Below, one piece after another: positions 35,507 to 46,620 of a stretch of DNA of 64,000 nucleotides. Made by a program: the position numbers and the translations under genes. Where the stretch lies: positions 1,206,488 to 1,270,487 of the forward strand of contig NW_024468918.1 of assembly GCF_011745365.1 (NCBI RefSeq), given 5' to 3'. The first letter of the stretch is position 1, and each line of letters opens with the position of its first letter. This DNA is from Cryphonectria parasitica EP155. Taxonomy: Eukaryota; Ascomycota; Sordariomycetes; Diaporthales; Cryphonectriaceae. Under the pieces are notes generated by a model. The model made no database searches and had not been told where the DNA came from. It saw only the letters and a list, made by a program, of their open reading frames with translations.

Positions 35507-36043
35507 TTTCAGATTCAGTAAGTGAGAGACATAATGGACTAGGCGACGCCCGTTCGTAACGAGGCTCTGCGGTGCTTTGTGTGCATTTTCAGCAACACTA
35601 GTCCAGGAGGGTTCAATCATGTTGTGAAAAATATGGGAAAGAAAAGAGACAAGAATGAAAGAAACATCAAAACTCATTCGTAACAGAAGAGAAGTTCCCT
35701 AGTGTGGGATCTTGTTAATACCGCAGGTGTGGATAATGCATTACCAAAGCCTTCGGGAGCAACTCGATCTGGAAATTTCCCGGATCTGACTCGGAAGACG
35801 GCAGCAGGGACGTCTAGGCTTACCGTCCGTCGGCTTCAGGCAAGATGGAAACAACCCTACTGAGTAAGTCTTGACCAGGTCGATTTCCGGCTGGCTCATT
35901 GCCGATTGGAAGATTGGCATGCAAAAATAGAAATCTACTATTAAATAAGACAGGAGTGCCGAAATGACCGAGCAAATTTGTAACAAAATTTAACAATTCC
36001 AAGACAGAAAAATATCATAACAAGAAATATAGTCCGGGCAGTT
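35507..36043. promoter_or_regulatory. Divergent promoter between two P450 genes
   Basis: A shared upstream region for the third and fourth P450s, which suggests joint control. No specific motif called. If the third P450 began at 35677 the gap would be shorter. Confidence 0.4.
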
Positions 36044-38058
36044 ATGGCTCTGACATACCTCGCGCTCGCGGCCGCACTGATCGGCCTGCAGCTGCTCTAC
36101 ACAAGTGCTTGTTTCCTCAAAAACCTCAGGGCAGCCCGACGATCCGGACTACCGTACACATGGTCGCTTCTCCACGAGCTAGAGGCCAAAGCCTTTGTCA
36201 CTGATGCGTTGCTGAGGTGGTGGTACCGCGAGCATCTTCAAAAGGGTGAGGGCTGGCCGCGCTGGGCCCGGTTCATGATCAAGGACTGGCACTATGAGGA
36301 TCGACGACGCGCAACGCTCGAGTACGGCGACTGCTTCCTGGTTGTCACGCCCAATGCATTGATCTGCTACATCAGCGATGCAAGCACAGCGACAAGATTG
36401 TTGACTCGCCGGAAAGCTTTCATCAAACCTGCTGACAAGATGAGTAAGAAGCCAACCCTAACGGTCCCACTGCCACCATTCTCAGCCTTTCTTACGGCAG
36501 TCTTGTCGCTTGATCTGTCTCGTCTTCTCAAGTTTGTTCTCGGCTGTTCTGACCACCTTTTTATTCAGAGATTCTTGAGCCCTTCGGTCCCAACGTGGTC
36601 TCGGTCGAAGGCGATTTGTGGAAATTCCATCTAAGCATAACCCTCCCTCCGCTAGCAGCAGACTCGGTGGCGCGTCTTGTGTGGGATGAAACAGCTCGGC
36701 AGGTTGATATGATGGCTGCGTCATGGCGGCCCCAGGACAGCCACAAGGAGCGCATCTACGCTCTCACCATGAACACTATGTCGCTGGTCGGGTTCGGACG
36801 CCAGGCCGAATGGGGTGAAGGGGACAGACCAGACAACATTCCCGCCGGCCACCAATCCTCGCTCGTCAGTGCTCTCACACAGGTCGTCATTCACCTCGCA
36901 CCCATCATGCTTCTGCCACGCTGGGCGCTGCGCTGGTCGCCCTGGCCTATCGCCTATAGCGCCGTGAGTGAGGTTGAGCGTTACATCGAGGAGCTGCTGG
37001 CCGAGGAGCGGGAGAAGCTCCAACGCAAAGGGAGCGGTCAGGCATACCGTGAGAACCTGCTCACAGCAGTGCTGCGGACCAACATGGCCGCCGAGAAGAA
37101 CAAAGAGGCTCAGGCCATAGGCCGAACGACTCTGACGGACGAAGAGATCAAGGGCAACATCTTCATCTTCCTCGTAGCTGGTGCGACCGCCCTGGATGAC
37201 ATCTCCATTTTCCCCACCCATGAAGTCGTCGCTGACCACCACACGGGACAGGCTATGACACAACGGCAAACACGGTCCTCTTCAGCAGCCTAATACTGAT
37301 GCTCAACCAGAAATTGCAAGACCGTGTTCTGGAGGAAATCGATGCTGTTTATGCTCGCGCGGAGCAGGAAGGCCGATCAGAACTATCGTACACACAGGAC
37401 TTTCCCCGATTCCGATACCTGGTCGCGTTCATGGTGAGACCCACATCTCTTGGATACGCCGCAAGATTTCTGTATAGCTAACGAGCGATACAAGTACGAG
37501 GTGATGCGTGTGTTTCCCATCGTGCAGACGCTCGCCCGAGTCGGCGTCGAGGAGCAGGTGCTCCAAGTTGGTAAGGGCGCCGACGAGGCCAACTCGGGCG
37601 AGATAGAAATGCTCCGGCCCATCCTCCCTGCGGGAACCTGTTTTATCATCAACAATACAGCCATCCACTACAACCCGGACGTCTGGCCTAGCCCAGATGA
37701 GATCGAACCACGGCGCTGGCTGGTGGCCGACCCGCACTCATTTGACCCCTCCAAGCCCCTGACGGCCGAGCAGGAGTCACAAATTCGCGAGGGCACCGTA
37801 GCTATCCCAGGAAATCGCAAAGGCACCTTCCAGTCGTTTGGTGAGGGTCCAAGAGCCTGTTTGGGCCGCAGCTTCGCTCGCGTAGAGTTTGTCGCTATCA
37901 TGTCAAGGCTCTTACGGCACCATCGGCTCGAGTTTAGCGACGATAACGCTGCTACAGCGGCTCAAGTATTGAAAACTGCAAGGCTGCGCAGTGGAGGCTC
38001 ACCTGTTACACTAATCCCGCCCGAAGACGTACATATACGTTTGGCAACACGGAAGTAG
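36044..38058 (+). CDS. Cytochrome P450 (fourth in cluster)
   Basis: The ATG at 36044 starts an anchor (MALTYLALAAALIGLQLLY). Four exons; introns near 36442-36567, 37177-37251 and 37431-37492. The middle segment VSVEGDLWKFHLSITLPPLA corresponds to the helix C region. The intron inside the I-helix joins FIFLVAG to YDTTANTVLFSSL, giving the normal AGYDTT. K-helix: YEVMRVFP (ExxR). Heme loop: FQSFGEGPRACLGRSFARVE. The gene ends LIPPEDVHIRLATRK. Complete and apparently functional, in a different subfamily from the other three. It marks the right edge of the intact cluster, since a long spacer and a non-metabolic gene follow. Confidence 0.88.
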
Positions 38059-39356
38059 TTCGTTAAACTTACTTTGAAAGAGCGTGGGCCGATCTGTCAA
38101 TAATAGAATAGATACTTATACCTGCTTTACCCGAATCCTTGAAGTGACTCATTGTTTCTTCGTCTTTCTATTGAATCTTCCGTAGACTCAAAATTATCGT
38201 ACTTTATCGTTAAGTTGATATTGCTTCTTGGACATGCTTCGACTCGTTAACGAGGTGAGCTATTCTCTGCAGGATTAGTTGTCAAGAATACCACATTCAC
38301 AGCGGCAAATATATATAACAACAAATGTTAGCTAGAAATAATTGATGCTTTTTTCTTTCTTTTTTTTCTTTGGAAAAAAAATCAGTAAAATTGTCCCCCA
38401 TTTTGGAGAATTAGATACACTTACGCCGCAGTAGCTGCGAAGGTTTCAACTCTCCGCGCGTTTGTCATTAAGCTTAGAGCAAGAGAAAAGCAAGCGGAGA
38501 TGGCAATGATGAGATCAAGTGTCCTCAGATCAGATTCGACAAAGAACAGAATAATAATCGATACGGTGGCAGTAGTGATGCTGCGACGGTGGTTAGCACG
38601 TGGCCGAAGTGTTCAGAAAAGGCTCTCCGTAATGATAGGCTCCTCCCAGCTCAGGTGGCTCTGGTTTCAGCACTGCAGGTTTAAGCAGTGATATTCTTGT
38701 AGATCCCCCGGTGAGGTTATTGTGCTCTGTAGCGTACCTTAAGTCTTTCACCAAGGACTCGATGGAAAAGCGGGAAGATGGTGCTCTGAAACCATTTTGA
38801 AGTTGGGTAGATCTTCGTCACATTCCCAAAACCTCCAATCAACACCAAGTGTAGGAAATTTTCTAGACTAAGCCGTTTGAACCATTTCTGAAAGTTTCCC
38901 AAGCCGGTGGAATTAGGCTTGTCGAGCTGAGCAAGCATTACTCGTTTAAGTATGAAATCATCTAAATTATTATTAGTTACTGTGGACTCCGAATGTAAGA
39001 AAAATAACGTGAATCGACTCCGGTATTTAGGACTTTCAATCAGCATTAATTTCTCTAAGCAAGACATGTAAAGTTCGTCATTCATCAACTGATAACGGAA
39101 TACACTGCTATACTTATCTAGGCTCTCCTTTTTTCCACTTGTTCACCTATTAAATAAGCTCACAATGTCAGCTAGGTGGAGGTCTGTTGCTCGTGCAGCA
39201 TATTGGTCGAATTAGGAAAGGATTCCTGCAAGATTGTCATCCTGGGCGCCACAAGCGAAGCGGGGAACTAACTGAACAACGCATCCCTTCTTGCAATTGT
39301 GGCCTTCACATTGATTGGATGTTGGCGAAACATTTTTCCATCACCGTAATGCAGCT
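38059..39356. other. Spacer with one doubtful ORF
   Basis: A gap between the cluster and the NLR gene. It contains A/T homopolymers near 38345-38385. A 123-codon minus-strand frame at 38717-39088 reads like a real protein stretch (few rare residues, mixed hydrophobic pattern) but matches no family I know and has no clean start context; it may be a gene relic. No RNA gene seen. Confidence 0.3.
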
Positions 39357-39424
39357 GGGCAGAACAACGCCCCAGGCAGAACAACGCCCCGGGCAGAACA
39401 ACGCCCCGGGCAGAACAACGCCCA
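39357..39424 (+). repeat. Four 17-bp tandem repeats upstream of the NLR gene
   Basis: The unit GGCAGAACAACGCCCCG recurs at 17-bp spacing four times with one or two differences. It lies about 80-150 bp before the NLR start, so in its promoter or 5' leader. The unit ends create CCCCGGG palindromes at the joins. Confidence 0.85.
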
Positions 39425-39504
39425 GAATCAGAACAGTATCAAGTATTACAACAGCATCCAGTACCAGGACAGCATCCAGTCAGAGCGACATCCATCACCG
39501 AGCC

Positions 39505-42500
39505 ATGGCTTTCTGGAGACACAAACACGCAAAATTCAATTGGAGACGCTTGTTCAAAAGCAAGGATCTGCAGACACCAACGGATGCGAAGTCCGTCAGC
39601 GACGAGGTCCGTGACGGCTGCTCTATACCGGCCGACTCAAAGAACGGCCCGAGCACGCGTGCGAATCAGTCCCTCTGGGACTGTGCATATGATGCACTCA
39701 ACAAGGAGGACCCGCAGCTGATCAAGGATTACGAGACGCTGCTCTTCACAACGAGTCGGTGTCCCCATAATCCTCATATAATTAGCAAGCTAGACTGTCC
39801 TAGCAGCTGACTTCTCGTATTAGGTTGCACACCGGACGATGGCTCCCTTCCGCGCACTGTGCTGACTGACACAGTCAACGACGCTGTCCACGACGCTGAC
39901 AAAGAACCCCGCCGCGCCCGCTTCGAAAAGATCATCGAAAAACACCTGGAACAGCTGGACGAAAAGCATGACTCATTTCTAAGCAAGAACATGTCACAAG
40001 CAGCGGAGCTGGTGCTGTGGGCGAAGGACTTCATCGGACAAGCTGTCAAGGTTTCGCCCGAAGCTTCAATCGCTTGGGCTGGCGTCTGCATCGTCCTCCC
40101 GCTCCTGACAAACCCCAAGGTCGCCAGCGAGGCTAATCATGACGGGCTCACATATGTAACTAAGCGCATGAACTTTTATGCCGCATTTGAGCCAATGCTG
40201 CTGCGCCTCAGCCGGAATCCCGGATTCGAAGCTGGCCTAGCGGGAGAGATCAGAGGACACATTATGAGCCTTTATCAATGCATCCTCGAGTACCAGATCC
40301 TCAGCGTTCTGCGCTCTAGCAAGAGTGCGCTGAGGACGTTTGCAGGGGACCTAGTCAAGCCCGAGGTCTGGAAGCAGATGAAAGATAAGATCGAAAAGCT
40401 CGAGACTACGGTCAGGGAAGATCTGAAGCAGATAAACACATTCCGGGCGAGGGAAGAACTCGAATCTCTGAACAAGAAAGGCAATGAGTGGCTTGAAAAA
40501 ATGGCCCAACTTCTCTCCCTCGGCGAAGAGCATCTGGAAGTTACGAAGGGTATTCGGGACTTGCAACACGAGCAAGTGCAGCTCGACAAAGCCGCGGCTG
40601 GGGAGAGGTGGCTGGACAAAGAGAAGGAGTGCCACCAATTATTTCGCCTCACGAACGGTACCAATGACGCGACGTATGAGTGGTACAAAGACCGTGTGGA
40701 AGACCGTGTGGACGGCACATGCCAGTGGTTCCTCCAACATGAACACTTCAGGCATTGGCTCAAACAGGACTCAGGGCCACTGCTAGTTTCTGCAGATCCT
40801 GGGTGCGGAAAATCCGTCTTGGCCAAATTCCTCATCGACCAGGTACTTCCGCAATCGGCAAGTGACACCACGAATATTTGCTACTTTTTCTTCAAGGACC
40901 AGGACCAAAACACCCTCAATCAAGCACTTTGCGCGATCTTGCATCAGCTTTTCTCCCACAATCATTCCTTGATCCAACATGCAATGCAAGCGTATGGTGA
41001 AGACGGGTCCAACCTCATCAACGTCACAACAAAATTATGGGATATCCTGCGAAAGTCAGTACAAGATCCTCGAGCCGGGTCCGTGATCATCGTCCTGGAT
41101 GCCCTCGATGAATGCGCCGAGTCCGAGGCTGAGGAGTTGCTCAAGAGGTTGCAGCGCCAATTTCGCAATGGCCAGTCGAGCGATGGCAGGCTAAAGTATC
41201 TCTTAACGAGCCGCCCGTACGAGCAAATTAGTTTCAGAGTTCGGGAGCTAGCGGACACTTTTCCCAACTTCCACATTCCAGGGCAGGAACATTCGGACGA
41301 TATCAGCAGAGAAGTGGACCTTGTCATTACGCACCGAGCCGATCAGCTAGCGCGCCAGAAGGAACTCTCAGATCAGGTCAAAGAGACCTTGCTCCAAAAG
41401 TTACGTGGAATCCAGCACCGCACATACCTCTGGGTGTACCTCCTGTTCGACTTTCTGAAGACAGAACACTTCAGAAAAACATCCCTGGGGATAGAGTCCG
41501 CCATCGCAACGCTTCCGCAGAACGTCAACCAGGCATACGAAAAAATCCTTAACAAGTCCAAAAATGACAATGTCGTTCAAAAGGGCCTGCGCATAATCCT
41601 TGCAGCAAGACAGCCACTCACCGTTGCTGAAATGAACTGTGCTATGAGCACCGACGACAACCTCGACATAGAACAAGAAGAAGATTTCAAATCGAGTCTC
41701 CGGGCCTGGTTTGGATTATTCGTTTCAATTTACCATGGCAAAGTCTACCTACTTCATCAAACTGCTCGAGAATTTCTGCTCGCGAGGGACCCGCCTCCCT
41801 CCTCTTGCGGCTGGCAAGCCTCCATCACGAGCTGTGATGCACACAGGGTTCTAGCAGAGACTTGTGTGGCTTATCTTGATTGTTTCAATCAGGATGATAG
41901 CCTGAGTACTGATGCTGATCCCCGCTGCGCCTTCTTGAATTATTCTGCCCTCAACTGGGGCCATCATGTCTACGAAGTCTGTCTCAGCAATGACAAGAAT
42001 GCTGCACTAGTCTCATCTATTTTGAAAATCTGCACCTCAGATTCTCAAAGCTATGCAGCATGGGGCCCTGTTTTTGGGAGATCTCTTGGGATTCAAGACC
42101 ATTCTTCTCTTACAGCTCTTATAATAGCATCATATTTTGGACATGAAGCTGTTGTACAGCAGCTGCTTGCAAAGGGAGCTGATATAGAGGCAAGGGATAA
42201 AGAATGGGGCCAGACACCGCTGAGTTGGGCTGCTGAACGAGGGCATGAAGCTGTTGTACAGCAGCTGCTTGCAAAGGGGGCTGATATAGAGGCAAGGGAT
42301 AATATATGGGGCCAGACACCGCTGATTTTGGCTGCTGAACGAGGGCATGAAGCTGTTGTACAGCAGCTGCTTGCAAAGGGGGCTGATATAGAGGCAAGGG
42401 GTAAAAATGGCCGAACACCGCTGAGTTGGGCTGCAAGAGGAGGGCATGAAGCTGTTGTACAGCAGCTGCTTGCAAAGGGGGCTGATATAGAGGCAAGGGA

Positions 42501-43287
42501 TGAAAATGGCCAAACACCGCTGATTTTGGCTGCAAGAGGAGGGCATGAAGCTGTTGTACAGCAGCTGCTTGCAAAGGGGGCTGATATAGAGGCAAGGGGT
42601 AAAAATGGCCGAACACCGCTGAGTTGGGCTGCAAGAGGAGGGCATGAAGCTGTTGTACAGCAGCTGCTTGCAAAGGGGGCTAATATAGAGGCAAGGGATA
42701 AAGAATGGGGCCAGACACCGCTGATTTGGGCTGCTGAAGGAGGGCATGAAGCTGTTGTACAGCAGCTGCTTGCAAAGGGGGCTGATATAGAGGCAAGGGA
42801 TGAAAATGGCCAAACACCGCTGATTTTGGCTGCAAGAGGAGGGCATGAAGCTGTTGTACAGCAGCTGCTTGCAAAGGGGGCTAATATAGAGGCAAGGGAT
42901 AAAGCATGGGGCCAGACACCGCTGAGTTGGGCTGCTGAACGAGGGCATGAAGCTGTTGTACAGCAGCTGCTTGCAAAGGGGGCTGATATAGAGGCAAGGG
43001 ATAAAAATGGCCAAACACCGCTGATTTGGGCTGCAAGAGGAGGGCATGAAGCTGTTGTACAGCAGCTGCTTGCAAAGGGGGCTGATATAGAGGCAAGGGA
43101 TGAAAATGGCCAAACACCGCTGATTTTGGCTGCAAGAGGAGGGCATGAAGCTGTTGTACAGCAGCTGCTTGCAAAGGGGGCTGATATAGAGGCAAGGGAT
43201 GAAAATGGCCAAACACCGCTGATTTTGGCTGCAAGAGGAGGGCATGAAGCTGTTGTACAGCAGCTGCTTGCAAAGGGGCTGATATAG
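39505..43287 (+). CDS. NACHT-ankyrin NLR-type (STAND) protein
   Basis: Two exons; the intron is about 39755-39823. The N-terminal domain matches the NACHT-NTPase N-terminal module ([20 protein letters not shown], then [19 protein letters not shown]). NACHT: Walker [14 protein letters not shown] (near 40795) and Walker [15 protein letters not shown] (near 41085), followed by LTSRPY, the sensor-like motif. A linker with helical bundle leads to ankyrin repeats from 42139. About 1,240 residues. Fungal proteins of this design sense non-self or other strains, and ligand binding to the repeats is thought to trigger oligomerisation and often cell death. The effector type of this N-terminal module is not obvious; no HeLo, lipase or nucleoside-phosphorylase motif is seen. 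The last repeat ends early through a one-base deletion. Confidence 0.9.
42139..43287 (+). repeat. Ankyrin array of about eleven nearly identical units
   Basis: Units of 99 or 102 bp, each encoding [14 protein letters not shown] plus a variable part and TPL. The first half of the unit is almost invariant in DNA. Differences sit at a few codons and are mostly G/A: GAT/AAT, GAT/GGT, GAA/AAA, CAA/CGA. A twelfth unit breaks at 43276-43279, where the G run is one base shorter than in the others. Confidence 0.92.
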
Positions 43288-43433
43288 AGGCAAAGATGAA
43301 GATAGCTAAAGATTACTGAACTATGCTACTTTATACAAGTATAAGAATGTTGTATAATAGCGGCTTGTAGTATATTTGAAGCGAAATATTATAGAGATTA
43401 ATAGATATTTGTTATACTAAACTAGGACTAGAG
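43288..43433. other. AT-rich tail after the NLR gene
   Basis: This stretch contains decayed remains of repeat sequence just after the stop and then AT-rich DNA with no gene. Confidence 0.4.
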
Positions 43434-43690
43434 TATTATATCTCATTCAATATGCAGGTCACAAAACAAGCTATAAGAACAGTGAGCTCAAGAACATAAA
43501 ACTGTAATGAGCACTGCAATAATCTGAAGATTTCTAAGTACACTAGGGATCTATGCTAACAAGAGCGGTGTTAAGTACAAGCCTTGAATAGGAAATAAGT
43601 CTGAATGCAAGTATTTTCTGCTTTTGAAGCTATCAGAGTGTGCATGTAATCTGATACTTAGATCGATAAATGAAGAGCTATATACAGTAA
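43434..43690 (-). mobile_element. LTR-element relic with mixed orientation
   Basis: Positions 43434-43462 match, with about six transitions, the 5' end of the LTR-like sequences at 59947, 60169 and 62707 (CATGCAGGTCAC core) in direct orientation. Positions from about 43478 to 43690 match the later part of the same LTR region in reverse complement (for example CTAACAAGAGCGGT and CAAGTATTTTCTGCTTTTG, facing TAGCTC and CAAAAGCAG in the right-hand copies). It is a rearranged fragment, not a clean solo LTR. Confidence 0.6.
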
Positions 43691-44265
43691 ACAGGGAACG
43701 GATCAGAGTCTCTGGCTAGTATATAACGAGGTTGGCTGCGCGCGGTTGTATAGGTCCGTGAAACTCTGCCATCTTTGATTCTTGCATGCAGATGTGGTAG
43801 GGAAACTGCATACCTATGGCGAATCCGACTATCCATTGCTTGATCCCTGCATTCTACGCTCCGTGAAATCAACGAAGGGGCGTGGCACACTCCGTGAGTA
43901 CTTGGACCGTGTGCGCTAGTTCGGAACGCGCTGCTTATCTTGTCAGTCCGATAATTAAGCTAGCAATAGACTTGTGATATTCGAGTTTGCCTTGTACGCC
44001 ACCTCTAGTCATGACTGGAAGACTGGTATCGGGGGCACTTGGGCTATCTTATGACAGGGCTACCACTGAGATCCTCCATCGAGGCATTCACGGGAGCGTT
44101 TGCTTACCCGCGTGTCTCTTGATCAAGTTAGCAGCGTCGACAAGGGGCTATCTAGGCTGTCTACAACAGCTACCATAAATACTTCTTGGCTATTCAAGGT
44201 CCGGATTATACTTATCAAAGCTTCTTTGCACTCGACGATTTTCTCTCCGTTCTCTTTTAAGGGCC
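43691..44265. other. Intergenic
   Basis: A spacer between the LTR relic and the broken P450. Nothing recognised beyond short chance frames. Confidence 0.35.
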
Positions 44266-44862
44266 ATGGCGTCATTTTCCGGTACTGTCGCGGCCGCATT
44301 TACAGCTGGAGTGTTGAGTCACCTTATCTACTTCAACCGCGGGGAGCATCACCTTCGGAGCGTGCTATACGCGCAGGTAGCTTTATCCTTCGGAGCATTC
44401 CTAATTATTTGCTCAGTCCTTCCAGGCCTCTTCAATTTCTTCCTAGCTGCGAAAGTTTCAATCGCCGCCGGAAGTTATGCATTGGGCCTGTATGTTAGTC
44501 TTGGTGTCTGTTGCTTCTGGCTGCATCCACTGTGCAAGTTTCCAGGGCCGGCGTCAGCACCTCTGACAAGTCTATGGATCTCACTGCGAGTAGTCGACGG
44601 GCGAGGAGATGCACACAGAAAGACCTGAGCTGCTTACCAAAACTATGGCGATTTTGTACGAATCGGGTCCTCTGACTTGTCCATTGTACATCCTCAGGGC
44701 GTCTCAGCGATATACGGACTCACCTCAAAGTGTTTGAAAGGCCCATGGTATGATCTGACAGGGCCCACGGTCTCGATACAGACGATACAGCACAGGACTT
44801 TGCATTCTCAGCGGCGTCGCGTATGGAGTCAGCTTGAATGTCTCAACTTAGATTTGCAGTAA
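44266..44862 (+). pseudogene. Broken cytochrome P450 (N-terminal third only)
   Basis: The frame begins MASFSGTVAAAFTAGVLSHL, with further hydrophobic segments and a hinge FWLHPLCKFPGPASAP, as in the fungal P450 group of tryprostatin B 6-hydroxylase. An in-frame TGA at 44626-44628 interrupts it; the same frame goes on with YQNYGDFVRIGSSDLSIVHP, KGPWYDLTG and RRRVWSQ, all standard for that group up to helix C. After about 44840 similarity stops. No I-helix, ExxR or heme loop follows in the next kilobase. It is a truncated relic, not a gene with an extra intron, because the missing two thirds cannot be found. Confidence 0.8.
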
Positions 44863-45700
44863 CGTACCTCCTCTAGCACGTGTTCCGGAGTAAAGAGCCG
44901 CAGTAACCGTCGGAAGACCGATTCCCAGCAGCAAGGCGCTAGTCTTGGTGGCAGGTAGATTAGCCTTGATATTTTTCATCGGTGAGCTCCAGTCCCAGTT
45001 GCTCAGCTAAAGAGCCTCTCAGAATAGTATGCTACTAGTTATGTACGTAGTGCTGTATGCTTGAGCGTCTCATTGGCGATAGGAAATATAGTTGAAAGTC
45101 GATGTTCTTTTCATAGTATTACGAGAGGGCTAAATGGAATATTGCAGAGCAGGATAAAGCGATATAGGCTGGTGACAAATGCTATGAGCAAGATCTACGT
45201 TCGCGCTGCATGTGGGAGACTGTTGTGTACTTTTGTACATACTGTGCACTCAAGACTACAGATCCTAGTGTGAGCATCGCCACCCCCAATGTCACACATG
45301 TTGGTCTGAAGTGGGATGACCGGTGAAGAATGCTGTTAGCAAAATCCCTGTTCAGAGACGGCTCGCGTCTTGATGGACTATTCTCTGCTGCGGGTTAGAG
45401 ACTGATGTATAATATCCGTCCTTTGTATTATCGGTTGGTGGCTGGCCGGGTGAGAAAAGGTCAATGATTTGGCCCCAAACTGAATCTTGTTGGCTCTCTA
45501 CTAATTTCCCCGCTTCCTCCCCCTCCACGTCGGAAACTGATGTTTCCACACACTCACTCACCTGAGTTCCGTTCACCCCTTCTACTGAGAGTCCATGATT
45601 AAACTACCCAAGTCTTCTTTCATTCAGGATCGGGCTTCTCACGATCAAAGCTTTCACAGCAAATACGGCAATCGGCTGATTCTTGCGGCTTGTCAATACA
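44863..45700. other. Intergenic
   Basis: This stretch holds possible further scraps of P450 decay and the promoter of the hemerythrin-like gene. No intact frame of note. Confidence 0.35.
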
Positions 45701-46620
45701 ATGTCGAGCAACGTGCCTCCCCTGTACACGGACACGCCCTTGGCATTGATTCACACACCAAAATTTGAAACGGGCAAAGTGAGTCTACTATGGATAGGAC
45801 TACTGAAAACTGGAGATGCCTCTGATTGTTTCTATCTTGACATTTGCTGATAATGATCTACCTTTCAGGATGATCCATTCACCATGGAAGCTTCCCATAT
45901 GGCTCTTAGCCACAACTCCTTCATCCGCGGTTTCAATACTATCTACCAGCAAGCTCCACGCCTGAAGCCCTCTGACAAGACCGACTTTGCTGGGTACTGT
46001 ATCGCTTGGGCCGACCTTGTCCTGACGCACCACCACTATGAAGAAACCGATTTCTTTCCGAACGTCGATAAGGCAGCAGGTCAAACCGGCTTGATGGCCG
46101 GCGCGGTGCACGAGCACGAGGCATTCTCAACTGGTTTGACGCGGTTTAAAACCTACCTTGTGGACAAAGGCGCCGACTTTGACAGCGATGAATTGATCAG
46201 CATCCTCGATTCATTCAAAGACCCATTGTACGACCATCTCAAATCTGAACCGGGGCAGATTGTGGCTCTCTCGAAATATAACACTAAAGAGCATCCCATC
46301 GATATCCTAGCGATCGCTGATGCTGCTGGTAAGCTTTCAGAACTTGACTTTATTACATTATTAGATTCTAATCATGGGACTCTTCTTATTCAGGCAAAAA
46401 AGTAGTTACTATACCCTTCCTGTTCAGCACCCTGCCTGTCTTCTTTCTGAACCAAGAGACACACGAGTTTGAGGATGGTATGTGGCACGGTGTGTTCCCT
46501 CCCCTTGGAACTGTGGCCAAGGCAGTAATGAACAAGGCTGTACCCATGTGGAATTCGGGCCGCCGTTGGCGCTTCGTCTCTTGTGATGCGGACGGCAAAG
46601 CCAAGCGTTTGGCTGTCTGA
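45701..46620 (+). CDS. Hemerythrin-like (HHE) domain protein
   Basis: Three exons; introns 45779-45868 and about 46328-46392. The joined protein has about 255 residues. Helical metal-ligand motifs in order: MALSHNSFIRG, LTHHHYEETDFFP, VHEHEAFSTG and PLYDHLKSEPGQ, matching the H-HxxxE-H-HxxxD/E pattern of the hemerythrin/HHE cation-binding domain that binds a di-iron centre. The C-terminal part (ETHEFEDGMWHGVFPPLG) is typical of fungal family members. Such proteins are cytosolic and may bind O2 or iron, or act as oxygenases; the exact role is unknown. It lies between two dead genes yet is intact, so it is either under selection itself or a recent survivor of the decayed cluster to its right. 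Confidence 0.85.

Noticed and set aside
38717..39088. 123-codon minus-strand frame as a gene
   Set aside because: It looks somewhat protein-like but has no recognisable family, start context or partner exon; kept only as a note in the spacer.
42139..43287. Array resembling a CRISPR or simple tandem satellite
   Set aside because: Units are in frame, encode ankyrin repeats and continue a NACHT protein; there are no spacers, and the genome is eukaryotic.
42130..43293. A 387-codon minus-strand frame of repeated units
   Set aside because: It is the antisense of the ankyrin array; its regularity only mirrors the repeat. The plus strand encodes a true ankyrin consensus.
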